From Fortiea contorta PCC 7126 (GTDB lineage Bacteria > Cyanobacteriota > Cyanobacteriia > Cyanobacteriales > Nostocaceae), in contig NZ_KB235930.1 in assembly GCF_000332295.1 (NCBI RefSeq), positions 1,183,895-1,247,894 on the forward strand: DNA of 64,000 nucleotides, in the 5' to 3' direction. Below are positions 42,567 through 52,332 of the stretch, piece by piece. The notes beneath the pieces are model-generated. The model made no database searches, was not told the DNA's origin, and saw only the letters and a list, made by a program, of their open reading frames with translations. The translations under genes and the position numbers were made by a program. Each line of letters begins with the position of its first letter. Position 1 is the stretch's first letter.

Positions 42567-43658
42567 ATGCAACTACTAAATTCTCTCCACGTTCAAATGT
42601 CAAACCTGCCAGAGTCATTGCTGATATCTTTGCAGGACATCGTTCATAAGGTGGAAATTGAGTCTTACTATGGCATTAAACATCCAGATTATCAGATTGC
42701 GGAATTACAAGAGTCGGTAGTTTCTCGCTTTCAAAAATTATCTCCAGATTTACAAAATAAATATTTGAGTTTGCGACTACGTAGTTTGCTCTACAGCATC
42801 TATTACAACGGTGGGATGAAACCCACACTGACAGATAACGCAGAGACACCGAATTTAGGTTTAAATCAAAATCTAGAAAACAATACATTTTTTGGTGTTA
42901 ACCTAGTTTTTTACGATCGCCTGCACGAAAATAACAGAGGTAAAGGCTATTGGAGTTATGGCTGGGAAGTTGTAAACAAAGAGACAGACGGAACTTTATC
43001 AGTGCAGCGGGATGGTTTAACTCTACATGTTGAACAAAATGAGGATAACTTGCTCTCTACTTCTGGGGGGAAGTTTGTTGCTATCAAACTGCCTAAAAAT
43101 TTAGTACAAAACGGTTTTTATATGGCTGTGGCTGATGCAGGTATGTCGCAACAACGTCAAAAGCTGGTGCGCGTCTACTTTAACTTAGTTCCAGAAGGTG
43201 CAGTTGCAGTCATGGATAGTTTAACTACACATCTCAATGCCATACCCATTGCATTTACCTTTAAAGCGCTATACAATCCCTCCGACTACGGACGTTATGA
43301 CTCGGCGGTGCTTTATTTTGAAAAAAATGACTATGAATTGGTTCACCCTGTTCTAGGATTAATATATGCAGAACATCGAGCGCATTTTCAGGAACAAGTA
43401 CCCCTATTTACCAAGCTTATCGCACCCGGGTTAGCGATCGCTGAAGAACCAGACACCAAATTTAACGAGCAAGAAAGTTTTGGGACACACCGTTGTCAAA
43501 TTGTTGCAGATGGTCTAATCATGGCTTGGCAACAAGGAAATAATACGCCAGATGAACGGATAGCAGCGATTTTGCAAAATTTTGCATCACAAGGAATTAC
43601 ATTGCAGCGTCCTTATCTGAATCCTAATTCAGAAGATATTTACACTCCTTTGAATTAG
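42567..43658 (+). CDS. HopA1-like (T3SS effector HopA1 family) protein
   Basis: A 363-residue protein of the HopA1 family, recognised by the layout IESYYGIKHPDYQIAELQES, RLRSLLYSIYYNGG, then NTFFGVNLVFYDRLHENNRG-KGYWSYGW and the NPSDYGRYDSAVLYFEKNDY block followed by TRCQIV-like GTHRCQIVADGLIMAWQQG. The family was first named from a Pseudomonas effector but is widespread in RiPP clusters beside APH-like kinases, where it is proposed to act as a phosphoserine/phosphothreonine lyase. No secretion signal. Starts 121 nt after the kinase stop; likely the second half of a two-protein dehydratase. Confidence 0.85.
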   Translation: MQLLNSLHVQMSNLPESLLISLQDIVHKVEIESYYGIKHPDYQIAELQESVVSRFQKLSPDLQNKYLSLRLRSLLYSIYYNGGMKPTLTDNAETPNLGLNQNLENNTFFGVNLVFYDRLHENNRGKGYWSYGWEVVNKETDGTLSVQRDGLTLHVEQNEDNLLSTSGGKFVAIKLPKNLVQNGFYMAVADAGMSQQRQKLVRVYFNLVPEGAVAVMDSLTTHLNAIPIAFTFKALYNPSDYGRYDSAVLYFEKNDYELVHPVLGLIYAEHRAHFQEQVPLFTKLIAPGLAIAEEPDTKFNEQESFGTHRCQIVADGLIMAWQQGNNTPDERIAAILQNFASQGITLQRPYLNPNSEDIYTPLN

Positions 43659-43692
43659 AGAATCCCAAACGAGCAGTGAGGTAAATAATGCT

Positions 43693-43983
43693 ATGAATCC
43701 AGAAAATATCGAGTCAAATCAACCCACTAATAAAATCATTCAAACTGAACAGGTAGAACAGATTATCAAAGCTGTACTCGCTGGTAAATACTCCTGGGCT
43801 TGTGTTTTATTTCTGCATTTTGTAGGATATAATCCCATTAAATATATACCCTACCGCACATACATCAGGTTACTCAAAAATAATTGCTTGCTGGGCAAGA
43901 ACCATAACAATAAAAATGTGGAGTTTGTAGAAATAAAATCAGAATGGATGCAAATAAATAATACTAACCACGGAGCAAACTAA
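43693..43983 (+). CDS. HetP-like small protein
   Basis: A 96-residue protein containing the HetP core: [20 protein letters not shown], then FLHFVGYNPIKYIPYRTYIR and LLKNN. HetP-family proteins act in the commitment to heterocyst differentiation, downstream of HetR. Here it is the third gene of the kinase-HopA1 unit, 34 nt after the HopA1-like stop and just before a strong terminator. This raises the idea that peptide production is tied to heterocyst or cell-type control. The tail after residue 65 is Asn-rich and different from the other HetP protein at 54208. Confidence 0.85.
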   Translation: MNPENIESNQPTNKIIQTEQVEQIIKAVLAGKYSWACVLFLHFVGYNPIKYIPYRTYIRLLKNNCLLGKNHNNKNVEFVEIKSEWMQINNTNHGAN

Positions 43984-44008
43984 CTCCCTGCAAATATTTT
44001 GCATCACA

Positions 44009-44046
44009 TCACAGATAAACGTAAATGAGTTTATCTGTGATTTCTT
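44009..44046 (+). terminator. intrinsic terminator of the kinase-HopA1-HetP unit
   Basis: A 12-bp perfect stem, tcacagataaac (44009-44020) and gtttatctgtga (44029-44040), with an 8-nt loop and tttcttt after it. 25 nt past the HetP-like stop. Confidence 0.9.
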
Positions 44047-44252
44047 TGCTTCTTATATGCAAATAAAAAATCCTTTGTAAAAATACAAATTTTTGTATTT
44101 TTAGGGATACAACGTGTATTTTAAAATAAAAATTTACCTAAAAAATTAATAGATTTATCGCAATATCTGACATGTAATCAAAAACTATATATGCATATGA
44201 TATGAATATGTATCTATGCAGTTAAAAATAGCCTGCCTATTCTTCAACAGCT

Positions 44253-45053
44253 ATGAAAGAGCAATTAAAACGGAATTTACCACTAAAGTTTTTTGTCAAT
44301 CAAGAGCAAACACATAAAGAAAAATTACTCTTGATGCAAGTTCCGCCAGCGAACGAAGTCGAAGTGATTGCATATCTGCGCCGTTCAGCAAAATTTGCAG
44401 AAATTGCGGCTCTAGCTGAACGGGATATTCTGATTCTTACCATGTGTGAAGAATTAGGAATCACCGCATCTGACGAAGAATGGCAAGCTACAGGCGATGC
44501 TTTCCGTCGGGAACATCAGTTATTTGGGACTGTAGAAACTTTAATTTGGCTGGAACAACAACGCATTCAAGCAACAGAATGGTCGCAAGGAATGAGAGTT
44601 GTTTTATTAGAAAAAAAGCTCAAAGAATATCTATTTGGTGCATCTGTAGACCGTACTTATATAGCTCACAATAATAATTATAGAAAAGTAGCACTTTCAG
44701 AAATTTTAGTTTTTGAATTGGCAACTGCTCAAGAAATTATCATGAAATTAAAACAGGCAAGTACTACTTTCTGCGCTTTGGCATTAGAATATTCTCAGCA
44801 TGAGTTATCAACAAAAAATGGCGGTTTTTTAGGAATTCACTATCTGCTAGAACTCAGTCCACAAATTGCTGAAAATATTGTTCATGCAGCAGCAGGAGAA
44901 GTTATTGGCCCCATTCAAACCCAGCTAGGATATCATGTTATTAAAATTGAGAAATGGTTTCCAGCAGAATTTAATCACTCAACCAGAGTAAAAATTATCG
45001 ATGTGTTATTTCAAATGTGGTTAAAGAATTGGCATAATGAATTTAATAGCTAG
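44253..45053 (+). CDS. parvulin-like (PpiC/SurA-type) protein 1, cytosolic
   Basis: A 266-residue protein. The N-terminal helical half (about 25-120) resembles the SurA/PpiC chaperone domain. Residues about 130-230 resemble a parvulin peptidyl-prolyl isomerase domain: AQEIIMKLKQASTTFCALAL, then GGFLGIHYLLELSPQIAENI and GEVIGPIQTQLGYHVIKIE. No signal peptide, unlike periplasmic PpiC. Proteins of this type commonly accompany HlyD and C39 ABC transporters in cyanobacteria. It may hold precursor peptides before export. On the same strand as the RiPP genes but in its own unit after the terminator. Confidence 0.8.
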   Translation: MKEQLKRNLPLKFFVNQEQTHKEKLLLMQVPPANEVEVIAYLRRSAKFAEIAALAERDILILTMCEELGITASDEEWQATGDAFRREHQLFGTVETLIWLEQQRIQATEWSQGMRVVLLEKKLKEYLFGASVDRTYIAHNNNYRKVALSEILVFELATAQEIIMKLKQASTTFCALALEYSQHELSTKNGGFLGIHYLLELSPQIAENIVHAAAGEVIGPIQTQLGYHVIKIEKWFPAEFNHSTRVKIIDVLFQMWLKNWHNEFNS

Positions 45054-45160
45054 ATTTGCAGTAGAGCCATACAAATATAGCTAACTGACGAACAATTCAT
45101 TTTTTATTTATCTGCATCGATTAAACGCCCGAAAAAAAGTAAATTTATAGCGACACTTTT

Positions 45161-45958
45161 TCAATGTGTCACGCTGGTTTCTGAACTTAATATGTCTGAT
45201 GATGACTCAGATTTATTCCCTTGAGTAAACTGCACCAAAATTTCCATATCTACAGCCTGCTGCTTTAACCAATTTGTAAAAAAATCTCCCATAATTGTGC
45301 TGCGTAATTGCTCATCTAATTGTGGTTTAAGTATTTCTTCTACAGCGATTATATGCACCCCTTGTGGTGTGATTATAGGTTTAAGAATCTCTGGGGGTGT
45401 AGCAGCAAATATTACCCCTGCAATCTCTGGTCTAAAATCTGTACGGTTTTTAATTCCCTGATATCCGCCAGCGCGGCGAATTTCTGGGTTTTGGATATAT
45501 TGTCGAGCAATTTCTTGAAAACTAATTTCCCCTTCTTGTAGAGCATAAAATAATTCTAAAGCCAAATCTTCATCATCGAGAATTACTTCATAGGTTACTG
45601 CTCCCATGTAATCTAATTGATGAGCATAGAAAAATGGTTCCACTTTATCGGCGAATAAATGGTTAGCTAACTTCACAGATAGTATGTTGCTCTCGGCGAT
45701 TTCTTCAAAATCATCTAAGGTGAGATAATGCTTTTCTAACCAAGCCCAAGTATCCTCGGCTTTGATTAGTTTATGGACGAGACGGAGACTATCTGCTGCT
45801 TGTTGTAGTTCTTCAATTGTAATTTTAATTCCTGCTTTTTCCGTAGCATCAGCAATAATTTTGCGATTAGCGATCGCTTCCAATACACTAGGAATTTGTC
45901 CAGATAATTTGATATGATAAAGAATGTCTTCAATAGAGATATGTAAAACTTTTGACAT
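45161..45958 (-). CDS. parvulin-like protein 2, cytosolic
   Basis: A 265-residue paralogue of protein 1. Helical N-terminal half, then the parvulin-like segment LALELFYALQEGEISFQEIA, AGGYQGIKNRTDFRPEIAGV and PIITPQGVHIIAVEEI. No signal peptide. It is the last gene of the minus-strand unit behind HlyD, 273 nt after the HlyD stop, so it may be cotranscribed. Catalytic His/Cys/Asp positions of active parvulins are not obvious, so it may be a chaperone only. Confidence 0.8.
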   Translation of the reverse strand: MSKVLHISIEDILYHIKLSGQIPSVLEAIANRKIIADATEKAGIKITIEELQQAADSLRLVHKLIKAEDTWAWLEKHYLTLDDFEEIAESNILSVKLANHLFADKVEPFFYAHQLDYMGAVTYEVILDDEDLALELFYALQEGEISFQEIARQYIQNPEIRRAGGYQGIKNRTDFRPEIAGVIFAATPPEILKPIITPQGVHIIAVEEILKPQLDEQLRSTIMGDFFTNWLKQQAVDMEILVQFTQGNKSESSSDILSSETSVTH

Positions 45959-46230
45959 AATCTAAATCCTCTGACGTTCAAATCAGTTAATATTTGGGAT
46001 TTTAAGATTCGCTGGAAAAAATTAGTTGCATCTATTTCATATTTATCTGCCGCGACTGATAACGTCTCTATCTGGTGGTAGTTTTAATAATTTCCTGATA
46101 GTGCATTCAGGAAATGTATAGGTAAAATCGATGTACAAAAATCCTGCCTATTTCTACTAGTAAAAAATACCACAATGGCTCAAAGTATTGTGAAAAACTA
46201 ATTCCAAATTCCATTAGTATCGTCCCCATA

Positions 46231-47757
46231 CTAAAGTTCCAAACCACCTTTTTGCAATTTTTTAAAGGGGTCAATAATAAAGTCAATTACTCGCCGTTGA
46301 CGGATAATTACCTCTGCTGTTGCTGTTTGACCTGGAGTTAAAGGAATACGATTTTTACCAGCCTGCATATAAGCTTGATCTAAAGCTATTTCTAGCTCAA
46401 AACTCTCTACTGCACCTTGATTACGTTCTTGAATTTTCGAGTCAGGTGAAATCCAACTAATTCGCCCTGCTATCACTCCATAATCTTGAAAAGGATAGGC
46501 ATCAAATTTAATTTTTACAGGCATTCCCAGTTTCAAAAAACCACTTTGTTGACTGGGCATTTGTGCTTTCAGAATTAAAACAGAATTCTTAGGAGCAATT
46601 TGAGCAATTGTTTGCCCTAATTGGACTACTGAGCCTGGCTTTTTAATCGGTAACTCAAAAATTGTACCATCAACAGGCGATCTGACTATTCTCTGTTGTA
46701 GCTGAATCTTTAGCGATGTTATCTGGCTACCAGTTTGACCAATTTCTGATTGCAAAGAGGTAATTTGTGTTTGCAAATCTTTATATTGTTCCTCACTTTT
46801 CAACACCGCTAACCTACCTCCTTGGACTGTACTTTGATAACTGCTTTGCTGTTCTTGTAAGCGGAGTTTTGCTTGCTGAATATCCGCTTGCGCTTGACTT
46901 AATACTGCTTGATAGCGGCTCGATTCCTCTTGTAACCGTAGCTGGGCTTGTTTGCTAGCTGCTTTCGCTTGCTCTTGTAAACGCTGACTTTCTTCTGCTG
47001 TTTTTTCTAATTCCACAACTTTGATTTGAGGAATTGCGCCCACTTCCCAAAGTTGTTGATAACGTCTAACTTCTGCAAAATCTCTACTCAAACGACTATT
47101 AGCCAACTTCTGATAAATTGCACTAGAATTGATATTCTGTTTCGCTTGTGCAACTAAAGCTAACTTTTCCAATTTTTGTAAGTTATATGAGCTTTGTCTA
47201 GCATCCAAATTTTGTTGAGCTTGATTGACTTGGGCGATTTTTTCTAATTCTTGGGATTGATTTTGTTGGGCTTGAATATTAATCGCTAACTTCAGTTGAT
47301 TTTTGAGTAAATCCAGTTGTCCGCGCCGATTTAATAAACCTTCTAATTTTTTTTGTGTCTCTTGCAACTCTGTCTGCAACACACCAGAATCCATTTCTAC
47401 TAAAACTTGCCCGACTTTCACTGTTGCACCTTCTGCAACGTTAACAGTGGTAACACTTCCATTAACCACACTATCTAATTTTTGCGTCGCTCCTTTGGGT
47501 TCTATTCGCCCCCTGGCGCTACCTGTTTCATCAACTTTAGTTAACATTAACCAAGGCAAAATAACGAAAGCAAAGCTAACTAATAAATACAGCATAGAAC
47601 GTGTCCAAGCTCTCGGTAAAGCGTCTAAAAGTTCCTCGGTTCCGTAATACCAATCTTGAGTTTCTGCTGCTGATTGTTGATGATTAATAACACCTTTAGA
47701 TTCATCAGTTACAGGTTTGGCTATTACTGATGATAAATTGTGCGCTGGGTTAGGCAT
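46231..47757 (-). CDS. HlyD family periplasmic adaptor
   Basis: A 508-residue membrane-fusion protein. A cytoplasmic N-terminus (about 1-53) is followed by one membrane helix (SMLYLLVSFAFVILPWLML, about 54-72), the first lipoyl/barrel half (NGSVTTVNVAEGATVKVGQV), a very long coiled coil rich in Gln/Leu (about 130-350), then the barrel GTIFELPIKKPGSVVQLGQT and the C-terminal TPGQTATAEVIIRQRRVIDF. It links an inner-membrane ABC transporter to an outer-membrane channel. It follows the C39 ABC transporter by 119 nt on the same strand; no TolC-like gene is near. Confidence 0.92.
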   Translation of the reverse strand: MPNPAHNLSSVIAKPVTDESKGVINHQQSAAETQDWYYGTEELLDALPRAWTRSMLYLLVSFAFVILPWLMLTKVDETGSARGRIEPKGATQKLDSVVNGSVTTVNVAEGATVKVGQVLVEMDSGVLQTELQETQKKLEGLLNRRGQLDLLKNQLKLAINIQAQQNQSQELEKIAQVNQAQQNLDARQSSYNLQKLEKLALVAQAKQNINSSAIYQKLANSRLSRDFAEVRRYQQLWEVGAIPQIKVVELEKTAEESQRLQEQAKAASKQAQLRLQEESSRYQAVLSQAQADIQQAKLRLQEQQSSYQSTVQGGRLAVLKSEEQYKDLQTQITSLQSEIGQTGSQITSLKIQLQQRIVRSPVDGTIFELPIKKPGSVVQLGQTIAQIAPKNSVLILKAQMPSQQSGFLKLGMPVKIKFDAYPFQDYGVIAGRISWISPDSKIQERNQGAVESFELEIALDQAYMQAGKNRIPLTPGQTATAEVIIRQRRVIDFIIDPFKKLQKGGLEL

Positions 47758-47876
47758 AGTTATGAGGAAATAAGGAATTGGGTATAAGAATCCTGTCGCT
47801 TGGCGTCGGCATTTTGTGGCGTCATGGGGAATGGTAAGTTATTCTTGAGATTCCCCATTTTTTCACTTTTAAAAAC

Positions 47877-50800
47877 TCAACCTGCTGGTGCTAATTGTTG
47901 TTGATTGAGATAAAAATAATGCCCCTTTTTGTTAATTAATTGCTCATGAGTACCGCTTTCAACTAATAAGCCGCGGTCTAATACTAAAATTAGGTCTGCA
48001 TTTCGCACAGTAGAAAGACGATGAGCAATGATCACACTTGTGCGTCCTTGGAGAATTTTTTTGAGGTTGTTTTGAATAATCCGCTCTGATTCTGGATCAA
48101 GGTGGCTGGTGGCTTCATCAAATACTAATAAGCGGGGATTTCCTAACAAAGCGCGGGCGATTGCTAATCTTTGGCGCTGTCCACCAGATAACATCCCCCC
48201 ACCTTCACCAATCTGGGTTTCATAGCCCATTGGTAATTGTTTAATAAAGTCGTCTGCTCCAGCTAAACGCGCTGCTTCGATAATTTCTTCTAGGGTGGCT
48301 TCCGGGTGAGCAATGCTGATGTTTTCGCGGATTGTCCCACCAAATAAAAAGGTATCTTGATCAACAACGCCAATTTGAGAACGGAGCGATCGCAAAGAAA
48401 TACTAGTTACATCTTGGGAGTCAATCAAAACTTTGCCATCAGTCGGTGGATATAAACCTAAAATTAGTTTAGAGAGGGTAGTTTTTCCAGAGCCACTACG
48501 TCCTACAACAGCAACAGTTTGCTCAGGTTTGATTTCAAAACTGAGGTTTTCTAAAACGTTAATATCGCTTTCTGAGTGATAACGAAAAGTCACGTGATCG
48601 AAGCGAATTTGACCGTGGAGTGTTGGCAGAAACTGGCGCGGTTGATATTGCAAATCTTCTTCTGGTTCTGCTTCTAAAACATCATTAATTCGCTCAGTAG
48701 AAATAATCACTTCTTGGAATTGATTCCACAAAACTATCAGTCTTTGAAAAGGGCGAATCACATTACCCAACAACATATTAAAAGCTACTAATTGCCCAAT
48801 TGTCAGTTGGTTTTGAATCACTAGCCATGCCCCAAACCACAGTAATCCTGTAGTTACCAAAGTTTCAATAGCAGAACTAAAAACTTGCAGTTGGTTACTA
48901 ATTACTTGCCCACTAAAAGTTTTCTGTGTCAAAGCGTTAAGTAACTCCTCCCAATGCCAACGTACTGTCTGTTCAATTGCCATTGAACGAATCGAGCGAA
49001 TCCCAGTTAAACTCTGAATTAAATAACTATTTTCATTCGCTAAAGCATTAAAAACTTCACGACTAATGCGGCGTAAAAATGGTGTAGCAATCAAAGCTAA
49101 TAATACAAATGGCGGCACGATCGCTAAACTTAATAACGCCATTGCAGAACTGTACCAAAACATTAATCCCGCATAAATAAACACTGTCAATAAATCTAAA
49201 ATAATTGACAGTGCCTCTCCAGTTAAAAATCGTTGAATTTTTTGATTTTCTTGGACACGGGAGATAATATCACCCACATAACGCGACTCAAAAAATGCTA
49301 AAGGTAAGCGAAAGGTATGTTTAATAAAACCCACCAGCAGCGCTACCCCGATGCGGTTAGCAGTGTGATCAAGCAAATATTGCCGCAATCCATTAATGAC
49401 GACGCGGAATAAACCAAAAATTATTAACCCTAAACCAACAGTATTTAGTGTTAAAGTACTTCCTTGAACAATCACTCTATCTAAGAGTAACTGAGTGAAT
49501 AAAGGCGTAATTAATCCAAAAATTTGAATTAATATAGAAGCAATAAATACTTCTAATAACACCCGCCAATGGGGTTTAACTAACTCAAAAAACTGCCAAA
49601 ATGGTGTAGTTGTGCCTTCAGCTTCCTTGAGCAGCGCTGTAGGTTGCAATAACAATGCATAACCCGTCCAACCCTCTTTAAATTCTGTAGCGGTGAGGGT
49701 GCGTTGACCAATAGCTGGGTCAGCCACAATTACTCGTTTTTTGGTAATTTCATAGACAACAATGTAGTGTTTGCCTTCCCAGTGAGCGATCGCTGGCAAA
49801 GGTTGTTGTGCTAATTTATCTAAGCTAGCTTTCACGGGACGAGTCACAAAACCGATAGCCTCTGCAGCCGCAGTCAAACCGCGCAACGACGCCCCAGAGC
49901 GGTTAACATTAGCTAGTTCCCGCAGTCGATTGACACTCAAGCGCTTACCCCAATAGCGACTAATCATCACTAAACAAGCCGCTCCGCAGTCCGAGGCGCT
50001 CTGTTGTTCATAAAACGGATACCTCCTCGTCAAGCGCCCCCACCAATGCCCTACGGTGACGTTAGGACTGGGAAAATATGCACGTCGTTGCTGACGCTTT
50101 GGCGACGCTATCGGCTCTGGTGGTGGAAACGACATCACCTGAGGAACTCGATACGGCTCGTCCTCCAGCCCCGCTCTAGCTTGGCGTTCCTGGAAGTCTA
50201 TTAATCCTGCTAATTGCGGCCACTGTTGTAATGCGGTTTGCCAATCAGCATTTTTCAAACTATAAACAATTGTTGGTTGTGTAGCTTGCCAATTTCCCGG
50301 CTGCGTCACCGCATAAATATTTCCAGATGTTAATATTCGCCCATCAGTATGTACTAGTTCGCCTCCACTTAATAGCCAAAGCTTCATATCTTGGGATAGA
50401 TTTGTGCTCAATTTCCCCATTTCTATAGTGTGTCTTTGAAATAGGGACAAAGCTTTTAATATCTCCTCTACTGATTTATCGTGAGGAAGTAGGGAATATT
50501 GACAGCATACGAGTAGCAAATCCCAAACTTCTGCACGTTTTTTGAGGTGATTACTAATATTTAAAGAATTACTCATCACCTCTTCTAAAGCTGCTTGCGG
50601 CAAAAAGCAAAGCTTTAAATTTACAGAAGCTCTCGCAGTGTAAGGAATCAATTCTGCTTCTGGAAATAAGGTGAGTTCTCCGAATGAACCTCCAGGGGTC
50701 AGGGTGGTAATTAAGTTATGAAAGTTATCCAGCAATCTAACTTTACCCACCAAAATTATATAAATTCCTGGCGGTGCTGTCGTCGCTTGCCAAAACTGTT

Positions 50801-50927
50801 TAGCTACTGGTGGTTCAACGATTTTTGCTGCTTTCAAACATCTATCAAGTTCCTTATTCGACAGCGACTCACCCAAAATTTTGGTGAGGTTTTGAGCTAA
50901 CTGCTGCTCAAAAGAAGCTAATGACAT
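47877..50927 (-). CDS. peptidase-C39 ABC transporter 1 with cyclic-nucleotide-like N-domain
   Basis: A 1016-residue PCAT-type exporter that cuts double-glycine leaders and exports the core. Domains: residues 30-140 resemble a cNMP-binding/CRP-like fold (PPGIYIILVGKVRLLDNFHN, TPGGSFGELTLFPEAE); a linker; C39 peptidase with Cys in QQSASDCGAACLVMISRYWG near 315, His in AHWEGKHYIVVYE and Asp in VADPAIG; six membrane helices from about 455; an ATPase with GRSGSGKTT, LSGGQRQR and LLVFDEATSHLD. All catalytic residues are present. Upstream HTH gene is 75 nt away; downstream HlyD forms a unit. Substrates are probably the seven GG precursors. Confidence 0.95.
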   Translation of the reverse strand: MSLASFEQQLAQNLTKILGESLSNKELDRCLKAAKIVEPPVAKQFWQATTAPPGIYIILVGKVRLLDNFHNLITTLTPGGSFGELTLFPEAELIPYTARASVNLKLCFLPQAALEEVMSNSLNISNHLKKRAEVWDLLLVCCQYSLLPHDKSVEEILKALSLFQRHTIEMGKLSTNLSQDMKLWLLSGGELVHTDGRILTSGNIYAVTQPGNWQATQPTIVYSLKNADWQTALQQWPQLAGLIDFQERQARAGLEDEPYRVPQVMSFPPPEPIASPKRQQRRAYFPSPNVTVGHWWGRLTRRYPFYEQQSASDCGAACLVMISRYWGKRLSVNRLRELANVNRSGASLRGLTAAAEAIGFVTRPVKASLDKLAQQPLPAIAHWEGKHYIVVYEITKKRVIVADPAIGQRTLTATEFKEGWTGYALLLQPTALLKEAEGTTTPFWQFFELVKPHWRVLLEVFIASILIQIFGLITPLFTQLLLDRVIVQGSTLTLNTVGLGLIIFGLFRVVINGLRQYLLDHTANRIGVALLVGFIKHTFRLPLAFFESRYVGDIISRVQENQKIQRFLTGEALSIILDLLTVFIYAGLMFWYSSAMALLSLAIVPPFVLLALIATPFLRRISREVFNALANENSYLIQSLTGIRSIRSMAIEQTVRWHWEELLNALTQKTFSGQVISNQLQVFSSAIETLVTTGLLWFGAWLVIQNQLTIGQLVAFNMLLGNVIRPFQRLIVLWNQFQEVIISTERINDVLEAEPEEDLQYQPRQFLPTLHGQIRFDHVTFRYHSESDINVLENLSFEIKPEQTVAVVGRSGSGKTTLSKLILGLYPPTDGKVLIDSQDVTSISLRSLRSQIGVVDQDTFLFGGTIRENISIAHPEATLEEIIEAARLAGADDFIKQLPMGYETQIGEGGGMLSGGQRQRLAIARALLGNPRLLVFDEATSHLDPESERIIQNNLKKILQGRTSVIIAHRLSTVRNADLILVLDRGLLVESGTHEQLINKKGHYFYLNQQQLAPAG

Positions 50928-51002
50928 TTACTGTCCTCCAAATACTAAGCATTCAATTTATTGGGTAATATTTAATCCCCTATTATCCCCATTTACCCAA
51001 TT

Positions 51003-51602
51003 TCAGTTATTCGTCTGCATCAAATTAAATGACCAATTAAAACTCGGTTCGGAGTTAGATTTTAAGTCGCCGATTGTAATCGCTGTATCCTTGAGATTGT
51101 CGGTTTCTGGTGGCGATAAATTTTTGCGTTTAGTGGAAAGTCCCATCTGTTTTAGCAAGCGATTAACATGGCGATCGCTAATTGCAATACCAAATTCATT
51201 CGCCAAATGTTTACTTAACCATTGCGCTGTCCAATAACCGAATGCGTAGCCGTAATCACGCGGACTATGGTTTACTAATTCTTTCAATCGCTCAATATAT
51301 TGATGATTGACAATCTTCGGTCTACCTATTGGGCGCTCGTTCCATTTATGCGCTAAACCAGCTTCAGCTATCCCAATCCAATATCGCGCCATTTCCTGTG
51401 AACAACCCAAGCTCTCACAGATTTGGGCTTGAGTTTTACCCATATCTGCTAATAGCATAATTTCAATTCGTCGCTGATATTCTGGCTGCAAATTAGTTTG
51501 TAAGGTTTTTAACAATGCTTTCCGTTGAAAGGGAGTTAAAAACTTGCTTGTCTGAAGTTCGTAGTTTTCAAAAACTCTATCTTGACTAGAATAGTTTGAC
51601 AT
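51003..51602 (-). CDS. HTH / IS630-like winged-helix protein
   Basis: A 199-residue DNA-binding protein. Residues 20-100 form a transposase-type HTH (QRRIEIMLLADMGKTQAQIC, then ESLGCSQEMARYWI), followed by a linker with NERPIGRPKIV and a winged-helix part (GYAFGYWTAQWLSKHLANEF, HVNRLLKQMGLSTKRK). That is the N-terminal half of an IS630-type transposase without the DDE nuclease domain, so a domesticated regulator is likely. It is the first gene of the minus-strand transport unit, 75 nt before the ABC transporter. Candidate regulator of export genes. Confidence 0.8.
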   Translation of the reverse strand: MSNYSSQDRVFENYELQTSKFLTPFQRKALLKTLQTNLQPEYQRRIEIMLLADMGKTQAQICESLGCSQEMARYWIGIAEAGLAHKWNERPIGRPKIVNHQYIERLKELVNHSPRDYGYAFGYWTAQWLSKHLANEFGIAISDRHVNRLLKQMGLSTKRKNLSPPETDNLKDTAITIGDLKSNSEPSFNWSFNLMQTNN

Positions 51603-52332
51603 ATTTCCTACCAGTTGCCGTCAACTGTAAAATGTGTGCAAATATTTCCATGACATCTGTTCCCAAAAGCTTCATACTTAAGGTTTAACATTGGCGAAAA
51701 CCGATATCAATTGCAACCAGTTACCCAATTTGAGGGGAATAAAAAAGCTGCTTAGAGTCTTCTGGATACAATAATTTCTGAGGATGTTATCGAACTCTAT
51801 GATATAGGTTCGTTGATTAACCTCTAAATATTTGAATTTGTCTGTTCTTCAATAAAAAGAGGTTAGACCCTTTTCACAAGTAGAAGCTAAGAACTAAGGT
51901 CAGGTATATTGATAAATTAACTTTCACTAGCCCAATACTAGCAATCTTATCTTCAGTTGATGATGATGAACCTGAGAACCATTGAAAAGAAAGTTCAGCA
52001 AAAAATAGACAGTTCCTCACCCTATGTCTGAATACACTGATATTTATTTCAGAATTCTCCTACATTTAACCCAGGTTTTTTACAAATGAAACAAAATCTT
52101 CATTAAATCTTGATATTGACTTGACAAAAAAATTATAATTTAACTTTTGGTTAGTTTTCTATTAGGTCGAAATTCAGAAATTATCAACTGATTGTTAAGC
52201 TAAACTGATAATTCTTCAACTAGGGCTGAAGATTAATATTTAATAAAAGTGTTAATTAAACATCTATCTTAGGTAAGAGAATGCAAGAGTGAATTATATA
52301 AAACATATTAATATTTGTAGTACTTACCTAAT
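51603..52332. other. noncoding region within the RiPP locus
   Basis: 730 nt with strong AT bias between the HTH gene and parvulin-like protein 3. No credible ORF. Promoters for the HTH-led unit should lie near 51603-51750. No RNA gene was recognised. Confidence 0.4.

Noticed and set aside
38386-43658. Ordinary class V lanthipeptide cluster
   Set aside because: The enzyme pair fits, but the cores have no cysteine, so lanthionine rings cannot form in the usual way.
51003-51602. IS630 transposase / insertion sequence
   Set aside because: Only the HTH half is present, no DDE domain or terminal inverted repeats were seen, and it heads a transport gene unit.
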